A DNA stretch of 64,000 nt from assembly GCF_013823385.1 (NCBI RefSeq), contig NZ_PNMA01000001.1, forward strand, positions 186,001 through 250,000. Direction: 5' to 3'. How positions within the stretch are numbered: position 1 is the stretch's first letter; each line of letters starts with the position of its first letter. Shown here piece by piece: positions 17,431-28,641 of this stretch. This DNA is from Hyphomonas sp. (GTDB lineage: Bacteria; Pseudomonadota; Alphaproteobacteria; Caulobacterales; Hyphomonadaceae). Position numbers and translations under genes: made by a program. The notes below the pieces were generated by a model. That model was not told the DNA's origin. It ran no database searches and saw nothing but the letters and a program-made list of their open reading frames with translations.

Positions 17431-17886
17431 ATGATGCGCTTCATCCTCACCTTCGTATTCGCTGCGGCCATGTTCGTTCAGGCCGCTTTCGCCCAGCTGG
17501 AAACCGCTCCTCTCAGCATAAAGTCGGGCGATGAAACGCACGCCTTTACCGTGGAGATGGCGGTCACGCCGGAAGAGATCCAGCAGGGCCTGATGTTCCG
17601 CAAGGAACTCGCGCCGGATGCCGGCATGCTGTTTGATTTCGGGATGACCCGTCAGGCCAGCATGTGGATGAAGAATACGCTCATCCCGCTCGACATGCTG
17701 TTCATCCTTGAGGATGGCCGCGTCATCGCGATTGCGCGCAATGCTCAGCCCGGTTCGCTGCGGTCGATTGGTCCGGGCGTGCCGGTTCGCGCGGTGCTGG
17801 AGATCCCTGGCGGGCGCGCCAAGGAGCTGGGCATAGAGCCGGGCGATACGGTCGTTCATCCCCTCTTCGGCAATACCGGTGGCTGA
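17431..17886 (+). CDS. DUF192 family exported protein
   Basis: A 151-residue protein with a cleavable signal peptide (about 1-22, ending AFAQ) and the DUF192 core: [38 protein letters not shown] and the C-terminal [18 protein letters not shown]. The biochemical role of this small periplasmic family is not established. The next gene starts eight bases before its stop, indicating coupled translation with the thioesterase. Confidence 0.9.
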   Translation: MMRFILTFVFAAAMFVQAAFAQLETAPLSIKSGDETHAFTVEMAVTPEEIQQGLMFRKELAPDAGMLFDFGMTRQASMWMKNTLIPLDMLFILEDGRVIAIARNAQPGSLRSIGPGVPVRAVLEIPGGRAKELGIEPGDTVVHPLFGNTGG

Positions 17887-18313
17887 CAGCCAGTCAGCAG
17901 AGCTCTCGCCGCGGGACGGCTTTGCGCTCACGCCCTCGCGCGGGAAGTTCACCATTCATAATGGGCCGAGCTACCGGGCAACGGCGCCGGGTGATATGCG
18001 CACCGGGCTCTGGGTGCTGGACCGGCACTGCAACGGCATGGGTTTCCTGCATGGCGGGATGATGTCGGCTTTCGCAGACAGCGCGCTGGCCTGGGCCGTG
18101 TGGAGCGCGACCGGCAAGATGTCAGTGACGATCCGGCTGACGCTGGAATTCATGGAAATTGCCCGTGAGGGCGAGTGGATCGAAGCCCATCCGGAGGTCT
18201 CCTCCGTGGATGGGGATTTCATTCATGTCAGCGCAAACATCGTGAAGGAAGATGGTGGCCTGGCGGCGCGCGCCACCGCCGTATTCCGTACAGTGCGCCG
18301 CAAGGCCGATTGA
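17879..18313 (+). CDS. PaaI-type hotdog thioesterase
   Basis: A 144-residue hotdog-fold protein of the PaaI family, which hydrolyses acyl- or aryl-CoA esters. The active-site segment [21 protein letters not shown] carries the HGG motif and the downstream Asp. The GTG start at 17879 overlaps the end of the DUF192 gene. It converges on the acyl-CoA ligase gene 16 bases away on the other strand. Its substrate is not evident. Confidence 0.85.
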   Translation: MADSQSAELSPRDGFALTPSRGKFTIHNGPSYRATAPGDMRTGLWVLDRHCNGMGFLHGGMMSAFADSALAWAVWSATGKMSVTIRLTLEFMEIAREGEWIEAHPEVSSVDGDFIHVSANIVKEDGGLAARATAVFRTVRRKAD

Positions 18314-18329
18314 TCGGGGCAGGCCGTCC

Positions 18330-19940
18330 TCAGCCCGGCATGCCCAGTTCCTGCAGCGCAAACGCCTTGATCGACTTGTAGTCTGCCTTGCCGTTGGGCG
18401 CGCGGCCCAGATTGTCCTTGAACAGAATACGTTTGGGCGCCTTGTAACGGGCAATCCGTGACTGCACGAAGGCGCGCAGCTCGTCTTCGGTAGCGGCGCC
18501 GTTCAGCGAGACCACGGCTGTCACGGCCTGTCCCCATTTGTCATCCGGAATGCCGACGACCAGCGCGTCGGTGACCGCCGCATGGGATTTCAGCGCTTCC
18601 TCGACCTCTTCGGGATAGACCTTTTCGCCGGCGGTATTGATGCAGTTGGAGCCGCGGCCGAGCAGGGTAATCGTGCCGTCCTCTTCGACGGTGCACCAGT
18701 CGCCGGGGATGGCGTAGCGCATGCCGTTGATGGTCTTGTAGGTGCGGGCGGTCTTCTCTGGATCTTTATAGTAACCCAGTGGCACGGCGCCGCCGCGCGC
18801 GATGAAACCGGGCTCGCCGCTGCCGGGAACGACTTCCCGGTCGTCCTCGGTGAAGACCTTGCAGCTGGGGCCGATTTCGAACTTGGAGGTCTGCGTGCCG
18901 CCATCGGCGGTGGTGACGGAGCTGCCGAAGCCGACCGCTTCGGAGGCGCCGAAGCTGTCGTTCAGCGCCGCCTGCGGCATGTGTTTCAGAAGGCCCTGCT
19001 TCACCTCCGCGCTCCACATCACGCCGGATGAGACGATGGCCAGTACGCTGGACAGGTTCCACCGGCCGGGATTTTCCTCGAGCGTCTTCAGCATCGGCTT
19101 TGCGAAGGCGTCACCCACAATGGCCATGGAGGTGACGCCATTGGCGTGGACCGTATCCCAGAGGTTTTCCGGGCTGAACCTGGTCTTTTCCGACAGCGTC
19201 ACCACGGCGCCGCCATTCAGCATGGCGCCCATCGCGGTGAACCAGCCGGTGCCGTGCATCAGCGGGCAGGCCGGCAGCTGGCGCGAGAAGCGGCCGACAG
19301 TCAGCGCGTTCTGGACATGCTCGTCCATCGTTTCGGGAACCGGGCCGCCCAGCTTGCGCACGCCTTCCATGCCCGCTTCGCGCCAGATGTTGTGGGTCCA
19401 CATGACGCCCTTGGGCAGGCCGGTGGTGCCGCCGGTATAGAGCAGGAACATCTCGTCGCCGGAGCGTTCGCCTTTCAGAGGGGAAGGATCGCCCTCAGTG
19501 GTCATCGCCTCGTATCCGTGCGCGAACGGGGCGACCGTGTCGCCGCCGATCTGCACCCAGGCGATCACGCGGGGCAGGCGTGCGCGCACCCGCTCGACTT
19601 CGGCGAGAAACTCGGCGTCGAAGAACACGACGGTCGAGTCGGAATTGTCGATGATGTAGACGAGTTCATCGTCCAGATAGCGGTAGTTGACGTTGACCGG
19701 GGAAAGGCTGGCTTTGAAGCAGGCCGCCATGGCTTCCATGTATTCGGGCTGGTTGCGCATGTAGAAGCCCGCCTTGTCGCCGCGCACGGCGCCGAGGCCG
19801 AGCAGGGCGCGGGCAAGCCGGTTGGTGCGGGCGGTGAAGTCCGGCCAGTAGATGCGGCGATCACCATGAGCGAGGGCGAGGTCATCGGGCCCGAGCGCCG
19901 CGCCCACGGCATCAAGCATGTCACCGAAATTCCAGTCCAT
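18330..19940 (-). CDS. Acyl-CoA synthetase (AMP-forming, FadD-like)
   Basis: A 536-residue member of the adenylate-forming family. It activates a carboxylic acid with ATP and joins it to CoA. Motifs are the P-loop YTGGTTGLPKG, the adenine-binding region NDSFGASEAVGFGSS, GDWCTVEEDG, and the C-terminal lysine region APNGKADYK. The length and the MDWNFGDM start are typical of the acyl-CoA synthetases annotated in actinobacteria and alphaproteobacteria for medium- or long-chain or steroid-side-chain acids. The ATG at 19940 has GGAGGAAA upstream. Confidence 0.9.
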   Translation of the reverse strand: MDWNFGDMLDAVGAALGPDDLALAHGDRRIYWPDFTARTNRLARALLGLGAVRGDKAGFYMRNQPEYMEAMAACFKASLSPVNVNYRYLDDELVYIIDNSDSTVVFFDAEFLAEVERVRARLPRVIAWVQIGGDTVAPFAHGYEAMTTEGDPSPLKGERSGDEMFLLYTGGTTGLPKGVMWTHNIWREAGMEGVRKLGGPVPETMDEHVQNALTVGRFSRQLPACPLMHGTGWFTAMGAMLNGGAVVTLSEKTRFSPENLWDTVHANGVTSMAIVGDAFAKPMLKTLEENPGRWNLSSVLAIVSSGVMWSAEVKQGLLKHMPQAALNDSFGASEAVGFGSSVTTADGGTQTSKFEIGPSCKVFTEDDREVVPGSGEPGFIARGGAVPLGYYKDPEKTARTYKTINGMRYAIPGDWCTVEEDGTITLLGRGSNCINTAGEKVYPEEVEEALKSHAAVTDALVVGIPDDKWGQAVTAVVSLNGAATEDELRAFVQSRIARYKAPKRILFKDNLGRAPNGKADYKSIKAFALQELGMPG

Positions 19941-20012
19941 CCGTTTCCTCCGCAGCATTCTTTTTTTGCGATGCTAAGGAGGTGGCGGCGCGCCTGCAAT
20001 CATGACCCAAAG

Positions 20013-20044
20013 TAAACAGCCCCCCGGATTGCTCCGGAGGGCTG
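20013..20044 (-). terminator. Terminator of groEL
   Basis: On the minus strand CAGCCCTCCGGA pairs with TCCGGGGGGCTG (one mismatch, 4-base loop), followed by TTTACTTT. It begins 36 bases after the groEL stop. Confidence 0.75.
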
Positions 20045-20079
20045 CTTGGTATCTTCGCTGGGGTGCGAAGGGGGCGGAC

Positions 20080-21738
<1,659 letters not shown>

Positions 21739-21777
21739 TTATATCTTGGTTTTAAGAGAGCGGGCCGGGGCCGGACT

Positions 21778-22068
21778 TTACTTGTCCAGAACGCCCATGA
21801 TGTCGCTTTCCTTCATGATCAGCAGGTCTTCCCCGTCGATCTTCACTTCGGTGCCGGACCATTTGCCGAACAGGACGCGGTCGCCTTTCTTGACGTCGAG
21901 CGGAATGCGCTCATTGTCGTCGCCGATGGCGCCGTTGCCGACAGCAACCACGATGCCTTCCTGCGGCTTTTCCTTGGCGTTATCGGGGATGATGATCCCG
22001 CCTTTGGTTTTTTCTTCTTCTTTCACGCGGCGCACGACAACGCGGTCGTGGAGGGGACGAAGTTTCAT
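21778..22068 (-). CDS. groES: Co-chaperonin GroES (10 kDa)
   Basis: A 96-residue co-chaperonin that caps GroEL. It starts [15 protein letters not shown] and keeps the mobile loop [16 protein letters not shown]. The ATG at 22068 has GAAGAGG upstream; the open frame is longer but crosses the promoter. It is the first gene of the heat-shock operon groES-groEL. Confidence 0.99.
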   Translation of the reverse strand: MKLRPLHDRVVVRRVKEEEKTKGGIIIPDNAKEKPQEGIVVAVGNGAIGDDNERIPLDVKKGDRVLFGKWSGTEVKIDGEDLLIMKESDIMGVLDK

Positions 22069-22140
22069 TGCAGTGCCTCTTCGATCAAAGCTTCCTCGGG
22101 TGAATAATGTGACGGATCTCCGCCGGCGCAGCCTTGAAGC

Positions 22141-22214
22141 GCGCATCGTTAGCACTCGCCCGAGCCGACTGCTAACGATGCGCCGGAGATAGGGAATCCC
22201 GCTGCTGCCGTCAA
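22141..22214 (-). promoter_or_regulatory. groESL promoter with CIRCE operator
   Basis: CIRCE, the HrcA binding site, is at 22149-22175: TTAGCACTC, 9 bases, GACTGCTAA, one mismatch from the consensus arm GAGTGCTAA. The symmetry continues outward (GCGCATCG / CGATGCGC), giving 17 bp arms from 22141 to 22183. Directly upstream on the minus strand are TTGACG (22209-22214) and TATCTC (22186-22191), 17 bp apart, so HrcA bound at CIRCE would block the start region. The rest of the 372 bp gap (22069-22440) shows no gene. Confidence 0.85.
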
Positions 22215-22440
22215 CAGCCACGAAGTGAACCTTTTCTGACGACGCGCGTACTGAGGGGGTGGGCTTCAATCGCCCGGCCAGTATTTTGCCCGCCCTGCAG
22301 TCTCGACTGTGGGGGGGCGGCGCTATGGTATTGGTAAATTTAGGCTTTCGCGGCTTTGCGTAACTGACGGCCTGATGAAAGCGGGAATTCAAAACTCCTG
22401 CGTTAGATTTCTGCCGGTAAGCCCCAGGAGCCGGTAATCC

Positions 22441-23313
22441 ATGACATTTTCCCGCCGTGACGTCTGGAGCGCCGTGAATTTCTTCGTGCTTGTGGCAGCC
22501 ACGGCCCTGTCCCTGTCGTTCACCGTATCGCTGATCTTCTACAAGCTGGGCCTGCCGGCTGATATTGGGGCCTATATCCGTCTGAACCTGTTTGTCTCCG
22601 GCTGTGTCGCGCTGCCAACGGCGATCATCGCGTCACTGCACGATTTCCATATGCGCGCCTATCAGCGCCGGCTTGAGGAGATGGCCTGGACGGATGCGCT
22701 CACGGGGCTCCTGAACCGTCGCTTCTTTGTCCATGCTGCCGAGGAAGAACGCTCGCGGATGCGCCGGACCAAGGAAAGCGCTGCGATTGTTCTGATCGAT
22801 CTCGATTATTTCAAGGAAGTGAACGATCTCCACGGCCATGCCGGGGGAGACCTGGTGCTGAAGGAAATTGCTGCCATTGCCCATTCCGAGCTGCGCGGGC
22901 CTTTTGACCGGCTGGGCCGCTGGGGCGGGGAAGAATTCGTCGTATTGCTCAGCCGTGTCAGCAAGGAGCAGGCGATGGTGGTATGCGAACGCCTGCGCCG
23001 CCGCATCGAAGAGACGGTTGTTGAGATTTCGGGCAAGGAAGTGTCGGTTACCGCCAGCTTCGGTCTCTGCATGATGGCGCCGGAAACACCCCTGAACGCC
23101 GCCATCGAATGCGCTGACGGTGCGCTATACGAGGTCAAGCGCCTCGGCAGGAACAAGGTGCTCTGCCGCGACGTGCCGGAAGGCGAATTTGCGCCCATCG
23201 TAACGACGCTGCCCATTCGCCGCCGTTTCGGCTCGCGCGGACCGAGGGAAGGCGTCGTGCTGCCGCTGACCAATGACAATGCGAGCGGGCCCAGCCGGCA
23301 GTTGGGCACCTGA
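22441..23313 (+). CDS. Membrane diguanylate cyclase
   Basis: A 290-residue GGDEF protein. Two hydrophobic segments (about 12-35 and 46-66) anchor it; the cyclase domain follows with [32 protein letters not shown] and an active-site GGEEF. The inhibitory RxxD site is not in register (the segment reads RGPFD, one residue too long), so product inhibition may be lost. A basic tail of about 40 residues follows the domain and has no recognised motif. SD AGGAG lies 11 bases before the ATG. It is divergent from groES. Confidence 0.92.
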   Translation: MTFSRRDVWSAVNFFVLVAATALSLSFTVSLIFYKLGLPADIGAYIRLNLFVSGCVALPTAIIASLHDFHMRAYQRRLEEMAWTDALTGLLNRRFFVHAAEEERSRMRRTKESAAIVLIDLDYFKEVNDLHGHAGGDLVLKEIAAIAHSELRGPFDRLGRWGGEEFVVLLSRVSKEQAMVVCERLRRRIEETVVEISGKEVSVTASFGLCMMAPETPLNAAIECADGALYEVKRLGRNKVLCRDVPEGEFAPIVTTLPIRRRFGSRGPREGVVLPLTNDNASGPSRQLGT

Positions 23314-23384
23314 TACTCTGACTTCGGCTTGCCGCGTGGCTGATTTCCTGATTGGAAACAGGCCGCCGCATCCGGAGGAATGTC

Positions 23385-24587
23385 ATGTCATCATCGCCGC
23401 CCCGCACGGGTCCGCTCACGGACCTGCGGGTCATCGAACTTGGCCAGCTGATTGCCGGACCATTCTGTGGGCAGATTTTTGCCGATATGGGCGCCGATGT
23501 GATCAAGGTGGAGCCGCCTGGCCAGGGTGATCCGCTGCGCGACTGGGGCCGGGAAGGCTTTCCGCTCTGGTGGGCGGTGGTGGCGCGCGGCAAGCGCTGC
23601 ATCACCGCCAATCTCCGCGAAAAGGAAGGTCAGGACATCGTCCGCCAGCTGGTGGCGCAGGCAGACTTCCTGCTGGAGAATTTCCGCCCGGGCACGCTGG
23701 AGAAGTGGGGGCTCGGCTATGATGAGCTCCGGCAGATCAATCCGCGCCTGATCATGATCCGCGTCTCCGGCTATGGCCAGACCGGGCCGTATGCGTCCCG
23801 CGCCGGATATGCCTCGGTGGGCGAGGCGATGGGCGGCCTGCGCTACGTGATGGGTGAGGCGGACCGGCGCCCCTCGCGCGCAGGCATCTCGCTGGGGGAC
23901 AGCCTTGCGGGCCTCTACGCGGCGCTTGGGGCGCTGGCGGCCCTGCACCACCGCGAGAAGACGGGGGAAGGGCAGATGATCGACGCGACGATCTACGAGA
24001 CTGTGCTCTCGGTCATGGAGGCGCTCGTCCCGGAGTATCAGTTCGAAGGCTATACGCGCGAGCGGTCCGGCTCGATCCTGCCGAACATTGCGCCCTCGAA
24101 TATCTATGAGGGTAGCGATGGCATGGTGATCGTGGCGGCCAATCAGGACACGGTGTTCGCCCGCCTCTGCGCCGCCATCGGCCAACCGGAGCTGAAGGAC
24201 CATCCCGATTACAAGACGCATGTGGCGCGCGGCCGCAATCAGCAGCAGCTTGATGATCTGATCCAGGCCTGGGCCTCTTCGCGCCCCATTGACGAGATTG
24301 AGCGGGTCATGATCGAGAATGGCGTGCCGGTCGGCAAGGTCTACCGCGCGGCAGACATGCTGAATGACCCCCATTATGCGGCGCGCGAGTCGCTTACCGA
24401 AGTGCCAAGCCAGCGCTGGCCGGGCATTCGCCAGCAGAATGTGTTCCCGAAACTGTCTGTCACACCGGGCCGTATCCGCTGGGCTGGCCCGGAAGCCATC
24501 GGTCAGCACACGGAAGAGGTTCTGACCGAGCTGCTGGATCTGTCGCCAGAGCAGGTCGCCAAGCTGCGTGCCAGCGGCATCGTTTGA
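23385..24587 (+). CDS. CaiB/BaiF family CoA transferase
   Basis: A 400-residue class III CoA transferase, moving CoA between organic acids. The N-terminus LRVIELGQLIAGPFCGQIFADMGADVIKVE is the family hallmark, with VSGYGQTGPY and the active-site Asp region SLGDSLAGLYAA. Start ATG at 23385 has GGAGG six bases upstream. The cupin gene starts 17 bases after the stop, and the neighbouring acyl-CoA ligase, thioesterase and SDRs hint at acid or acyl-CoA catabolism, but the substrate is unknown. Confidence 0.92.
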   Translation: MSSSPPRTGPLTDLRVIELGQLIAGPFCGQIFADMGADVIKVEPPGQGDPLRDWGREGFPLWWAVVARGKRCITANLREKEGQDIVRQLVAQADFLLENFRPGTLEKWGLGYDELRQINPRLIMIRVSGYGQTGPYASRAGYASVGEAMGGLRYVMGEADRRPSRAGISLGDSLAGLYAALGALAALHHREKTGEGQMIDATIYETVLSVMEALVPEYQFEGYTRERSGSILPNIAPSNIYEGSDGMVIVAANQDTVFARLCAAIGQPELKDHPDYKTHVARGRNQQQLDDLIQAWASSRPIDEIERVMIENGVPVGKVYRAADMLNDPHYAARESLTEVPSQRWPGIRQQNVFPKLSVTPGRIRWAGPEAIGQHTEEVLTELLDLSPEQVAKLRASGIV

Positions 24588-24604
24588 GGAAAGGGAGGCC
24601 CGTC

Positions 24605-25072
24605 ATGCCCAAGATCGACATCTCCACCGCGCCGGAAGGCCAGGGAACGCGGTATCCTTCTCCGCATGGAGAGCCCTGCGCGCAGCGCCGCTGGCGGGCG
24701 CTGGGCAATGCGGCCGGGCTCACCCAGTTCGGCGTGAACCTCCTGACGCTCGATCCCGGGGTCTGGTCATCCCAGCGCCACTGGCACACCCATGAAGACG
24801 AGTTCGTTTGGGTGCTGGAGGGCGAAGTGGTGATGATCACCGATGCTGGGCGCGAAGTGATGCGCGCCGGTGATTGCGCAGGCTTTGCGGCAGGGTCTGG
24901 CGACGGGCACCATTTCATCAATGAAAGCGATCAGCCGGCGAAGCTGCTCATCGCCGGTTCCCGCGACAACCGCGATGAATGCAGCTATCCCGACATCGAC
25001 ATGCATCTCCACGCTGGCCGCTATGACGATGCCCCGCCGCGTTATACCCGCAAGGATGGCACGCCTTACTAG
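24605..25072 (+). CDS. Cupin-domain protein
   Basis: A 155-residue single-domain cupin. The metal-binding motif is [18 protein letters not shown] (two His, Glu) and the second half has [10 protein letters not shown] with a further His, so a metal is probably bound. Similar proteins are usually described as sugar- or acid-binding cupins without known activity. GGGAGG lies before the ATG at 24605. It is in an operon with the CoA transferase, and its stop overlaps that of the converging SDR by four bases. Confidence 0.85.
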   Translation: MPKIDISTAPEGQGTRYPSPHGEPCAQRRWRALGNAAGLTQFGVNLLTLDPGVWSSQRHWHTHEDEFVWVLEGEVVMITDAGREVMRAGDCAGFAAGSGDGHHFINESDQPAKLLIAGSRDNRDECSYPDIDMHLHAGRYDDAPPRYTRKDGTPY

Positions 25073-25887
25073 CGCGCCGTCAGGCCCCCATCGACGACAT
25101 GCTCCTGGCCGGTGATGTAGCTGGAGGCGTCCGACGCCAGGAACAGGATCAGCTCGGCCACTTCATCGGGCGTACCGGGGCGCCCCATCGGCGTACTGCC
25201 GGCGGCGATGACCGTGGGGTCCAGCCCATTGCCACCGAAGGCGGCGGTCACGGCGGCGGATTGTTCCTTTTGCATCGTCTCGGTCATGCGGGTGAGGGAT
25301 TTCTGCCAGATCGGCGTGTCTATGATGCCGGGATGAACCGAATTGACCCGGATCTTGAGGCCCAGCTGGGCGCATTCCATGGCGGCGGCCTTGGTGAAAA
25401 GGCGCACGGCGCCCTTGGAGGCGCAATAGGCGCTGGCGCCAGACGCGCCGCGCAGGCCGGCTACCGAAGAGATGTTGACGATCGAGCCACCGGTATCCTT
25501 CATCGTGCGCATGGCGGCGCGAGTGCCGAGGAACACGCTGTCGGTGTTGACCTCCATCTGCTTGCGCCAGTCTGCCAGGGAATAGTCCATGATGGCCCCG
25601 CCAATGGCGATCCCGGCATTATTGACGAGGATGGACGGGGTGCCGAGCAGGCTTTTGGTATCGGCAAACACACTGTCCCAGACGGCCTCATCCACGACAT
25701 CCTGCTGACAGGAAGCGGCCTTGCCGCCGGCCTTGTTGATCTCGTCGGCCACGGCTTTTGCGCCCGGGCCATCCAGATCGGTAACCATGACGGCCGCGCC
25801 TTCACGTGCCAGAACCAGCGCTGCCGACCGGCCTATGCCGCTCGCTCCGCCGGTGACGATTGCGACCTTACCCTTTACGGATGCCAT
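25069..25887 (-). CDS. Short-chain dehydrogenase/reductase (SDR)
   Basis: A 272-residue classical [11 protein letters not shown] binds the cofactor, an Asp after beta-2 (VTDLDG) suggests preference for NAD, and NNAG, INISSVAG and YCASKGA are in order. The PG motif is [10 protein letters not shown]. The C-terminus [15 protein letters not shown] is typical of hydroxysteroid or 3-hydroxyacyl dehydrogenases, but the substrate is not clear. Start ATG 25887 with GGGAGGA upstream. It converges on the cupin gene. Confidence 0.9.
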   Translation of the reverse strand: MASVKGKVAIVTGGASGIGRSAALVLAREGAAVMVTDLDGPGAKAVADEINKAGGKAASCQQDVVDEAVWDSVFADTKSLLGTPSILVNNAGIAIGGAIMDYSLADWRKQMEVNTDSVFLGTRAAMRTMKDTGGSIVNISSVAGLRGASGASAYCASKGAVRLFTKAAAMECAQLGLKIRVNSVHPGIIDTPIWQKSLTRMTETMQKEQSAAVTAAFGGNGLDPTVIAAGSTPMGRPGTPDEVAELILFLASDASSYITGQEHVVDGGLTAR

Positions 25888-26083
25888 TGAGTCCTCCCTC
25901 TTTTGGCCGTTTGTGGCCAGCTTTTGGGGCAAATACCAGCAGCCAGCGCGCTTGACGCGAGGGTATTATTGGTGTTTTACCCGCCGCTTCATGACGGGGT
26001 GATGCGGTGCCGCCGTTGTAATCGTGGGCTCTTTCCTTGAGCAACAGCCCACCGGCCCGCGTCGAATAGTGAAGGACATTGAT

Positions 26084-26701
26084 ATGTCTCGTCGCCATAG
26101 TGCGAAATACAAGATCGACCGCCGGGTCGGTGAAAACATCTGGGGCCGCCCCAAGTCTCCCTTCAACAAGCGGAACTACAAGCCGGGCCAGCACGGCCAG
26201 AACCGCCGTAACAAAGTCTCTGACTTTGGTATGCAGCTCATGGCGAAGCAGAAGCTGAAGGCTTACTACGGCGATATCACCGAGAAACAGTTCGCGAAGA
26301 CCTATGTCGAAGCGGCCCGCATGAAGGGCAACTCGGCAGAGAACCTGATCGGTCTGCTGGAATCGCGTCTCGACGCGGTTGTCTACCGCGCCAAGTTCGT
26401 TCCGACCGTCTTTGCCGCCCGCCAGTTCATCAACCACGGTCACGTGATGGTGAATGGCCGCCGCTGCAATATCGGTTCGGCCCGCCTGAAGCCGGGCGAT
26501 GTGGTTCAGGTCCGCGAGAAGTCGCGCAACCTCGCTCTGGTGCTCGAAGCCCTCGGCAGCCCCGAGCGCGACATTCCGGAATATGTGGAAGTCGACCCCA
26601 AGGCGATGACCGCCACCTACAAGCGTGTTCCGGCCCTGGCCGACGTGCCGTATCCGGTGAAAATGGAACCGGCCCAGGTGGTCGAGTTCTACTCGTCGTA
26701 A
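26084..26701 (+). CDS. rpsD: 30S ribosomal protein S4
   Basis: A primary 16S rRNA-binding protein of the small subunit, 205 residues. The start [14 protein letters not shown], the segment [23 protein letters not shown] and the S4 RNA-binding domain ([14 protein letters not shown]...[14 protein letters not shown]) are all present. The zinc-binding cysteines of the C+ form are absent, as in most alphaproteobacteria. SD GAAGGA precedes the ATG at 26084. It stands alone and has its own terminator. Confidence 0.98.
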   Translation: MSRRHSAKYKIDRRVGENIWGRPKSPFNKRNYKPGQHGQNRRNKVSDFGMQLMAKQKLKAYYGDITEKQFAKTYVEAARMKGNSAENLIGLLESRLDAVVYRAKFVPTVFAARQFINHGHVMVNGRRCNIGSARLKPGDVVQVREKSRNLALVLEALGSPERDIPEYVEVDPKAMTATYKRVPALADVPYPVKMEPAQVVEFYSS

Positions 26702-26728
26702 GATACCTGTTTTTCTTGAACTTTCGGG

Positions 26729-26765
26729 AAGGCCGCGCCAGACTGGTGCGGCCTTTTCATTTTCC
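26729..26765 (+). terminator. Terminator of rpsD
   Basis: AAGGCCGCGCCAG (26729-26741) pairs with CTGGTGCGGCCTT (26743-26755) and is followed by TTCATTTT. The stem allows a G-U pair. The downstream SD of the polyphosphate kinase gene begins just after it. Confidence 0.75.
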
Positions 26766-26776
26766 GGGAGATCCTC

Positions 26777-27601
26777 TTGGCCATTCCTTCGATTGCCGCT
26801 GTCCGCAAGTCCCTGATCGCGCGCCCGGGCAAGCCGTTCGCACTGAAGGAGCGGCCGACAGCTGACAGGGAGCTGTTTCCGAACAAGGAGGAGGCTGAAA
26901 CCAGCCTCAAGAAGGACGCCGCCTGCATCAACGAGATGAAGGACATGCTGTATGCCGAGGGCCGCCGGGCATTGCTGGTGGTGCTGCAGGGCATGGATAC
27001 GGCTGGCAAATCCGGCACCATCAAATCCGTGTTCGCGGACACGACCCCGCTGGGGATGGAGGTCAAAGCCTTCAAGGCGCCGAGCGGCGAGGAGCTGGCC
27101 CGCGACTATCTCTGGCGCGTCCATAACGCCGTGCCGCGCCGGGGGCATGTCGGCATTTTTGACCGGTCTCACTATGAAGACGTGCTGGTTGCCAAGGTGC
27201 GCGGCTTTGCGCCGCCAGACGCCATCGAGCAGCGGTATGACCAGATCAACGCCTTCGAGAAGCATCTCTCCGAGAACGGTTACACCATCGTCAAATGCAT
27301 GCTGAATATCGGCTATGAGGAGCAGGGCGTGCGCCTCAAGGAACGGCTGATGGAGCCCCACAAGCTGTGGAAGTTCAATCCTGGCGATCTGGATGACCGC
27401 TCCCTCTGGCCGCAATTCATGGACGCGTATGAAACTGCTGTCGGCCGGTGCTCCACCCGGCATGCGCCCTGGTATGTCATTCCGGCGGACAGCCGTACAC
27501 GGCGCAATGCGATGATTGCCCGGCTGGTGCGTGGGGCGCTGGAAGACATGGACCTCAAATGGAAAGACCCCGGACATGATCCGGGGTCCTATGAAATCTG
27601 A
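26777..27601 (+). CDS. Polyphosphate kinase 2 family protein (PPK2)
   Basis: Transfers phosphate between polyphosphate and nucleotides. The 274-residue product has the Walker A motif GMDTAGKS (72-79), the FDRSHYEDV motif and the helical lid residues of single-domain PPK2. The start is TTG at 26777, with GGGAG upstream and no better ATG. The last ~11 residues (DPGHDPGSYEI) are encoded by a perfect inverted repeat at 27566-27588, so the tail may derive from a repeat element. The class (ADP- or AMP-phosphorylating) cannot be fixed here. Confidence 0.9.
   Translation: MAIPSIAAVRKSLIARPGKPFALKERPTADRELFPNKEEAETSLKKDAACINEMKDMLYAEGRRALLVVLQGMDTAGKSGTIKSVFADTTPLGMEVKAFKAPSGEELARDYLWRVHNAVPRRGHVGIFDRSHYEDVLVAKVRGFAPPDAIEQRYDQINAFEKHLSENGYTIVKCMLNIGYEEQGVRLKERLMEPHKLWKFNPGDLDDRSLWPQFMDAYETAVGRCSTRHAPWYVIPADSRTRRNAMIARLVRGALEDMDLKWKDPGHDPGSYEI
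27566..27588. repeat. Perfect inverted repeat at the ppk2 3' end
   Basis: GACCCCGGA (27566-27574), a 5-base loop and TCCGGGGTC (27580-27588). It resembles the CCGGATCA-type palindromes that are common between alphaproteobacterial genes, but here it is inside the reading frame, 13 bases from the end of the gene. It may also help end transcription. Confidence 0.6.
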
Positions 27602-27615
27602 CGGGCGCGTTGCCG

Positions 27616-28545
27616 TTATTTGAAGGTCACGTCACCGCCGCTGGATTTGCTCACGTCCTGCTGGGCAGGGCGGCCCTCAAACGAGATGTCGGCGCCGCTG
27701 GAAGCGCTGCCGCTGGCAGAGACCGAGGCAAAGGCGTCGACATCTGCCCCGCTCGACGCGCTGACCGTTGCCGTTTCGCATTTCAGCTTGGACGCATCGA
27801 CATCGGCGCCCGAGGAGGCCTTGATGCTGACGCTGGCGCAGGCGCCGGCCACTTCCACTTCGCTGCCGCTGGAGGCGCTGATGTCAAACTGCGCCGCCTG
27901 AAGCGAGCGAAGCTTGATTTCGCCGGAAGAGGAGGCCGACACCTTTGTCGGGCCCGTCCCCGTCACGAGGGCCTTCACGTCGCCCGAGGAGGAAGCGCTG
28001 ATGTCCAGCGTGCCGGCTTCAAATGCGCCTGCTTCAATGTCGCCCGAAGAGGAGACGTCGATCTTGGCGCTGGCGGCGCGGCCGGACAGGGTGAGGTTGC
28101 CGGAAGAAGACGTGCGGGCCTCGAATGCGGCGGCGTCAATGCCGCTGGCGTCGGCGGTTGCGGATTGTGCGACCTTGATGCCTTCCAGGTTCGGGCTGGT
28201 GATGCGAACGGTGTAGTAGGGAACTTTCTTGCCATTCACCCGCACGGTTTTTCCGCCATCGGACACACGGATATTTCCGCTGCCGCCGAAGAAACCGCGC
28301 TTGTCGACGCTGACGCGCGTGATGACGAGGGTATCTCCGTCTACGGATACTTTTGCGTCGGAGAAGTCACTCCCGTCGGTTTCGATCACCACGGACCGGC
28401 TGGGCCCGGCGGTGTAGATGACATTCATCGCGCCTTTGGCTTCGATCTGGCCGAAGGCGCCGACATTGACGGTCTGGGTGTCAGCGAAGGCGAGAGGGGA
28501 AGCGAGCAGGGCAATGATTGCCGTCGCGGTCATGGGTTTCAGCAT
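27616..28545 (-). CDS. Exported DUF2807 (head-GIN) protein with Ser-Ser-Gly repeats
   Basis: A 309-residue secreted protein. A signal peptide (about 1-21, ending AFAD) is followed by a head domain (about 22-130) and then a long region of about 20-residue turns built on SSSGD/SSGAD, strongly suggesting a right-handed beta-helix. It matches the putative autotransporter-adhesin head-GIN (DUF2807) family in style, though longer than most members. The role is unknown; surface or periplasmic adhesion is only a guess. A TTATCG/CGATAA palindrome lies about 50 bases upstream. Confidence 0.8.
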   Translation of the reverse strand: MLKPMTATAIIALLASPLAFADTQTVNVGAFGQIEAKGAMNVIYTAGPSRSVVIETDGSDFSDAKVSVDGDTLVITRVSVDKRGFFGGSGNIRVSDGGKTVRVNGKKVPYYTVRITSPNLEGIKVAQSATADASGIDAAAFEARTSSSGNLTLSGRAASAKIDVSSSGDIEAGAFEAGTLDISASSSGDVKALVTGTGPTKVSASSSGEIKLRSLQAAQFDISASSGSEVEVAGACASVSIKASSGADVDASKLKCETATVSASSGADVDAFASVSASGSASSGADISFEGRPAQQDVSKSSGGDVTFK

Positions 28546-28590
28546 GGGGGGCCTCCTTGCGGGCTAGATGCGTGTTGAAACCCATATGGA

Positions 28591-28627
28591 TTATCGAAAT
28601 ACGATAAGTCAATCGTTGTTTTTCGAT
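28591..28627 (-). promoter_or_regulatory. Candidate operator of the DUF2807 gene
   Basis: TTATCG and CGATAA (28591-28596, 28602-28607) form a perfect 6 bp inverted repeat with a 5-base centre. A weaker ATCG/CGAT pair (28612-28615, 28624-28627) follows. The patch is far richer in A+T than its surroundings and lies 46-82 bases before the gene. The regulator is unknown. Confidence 0.45.
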
Positions 28628-28641
28628 AATTGTGGGATTTC

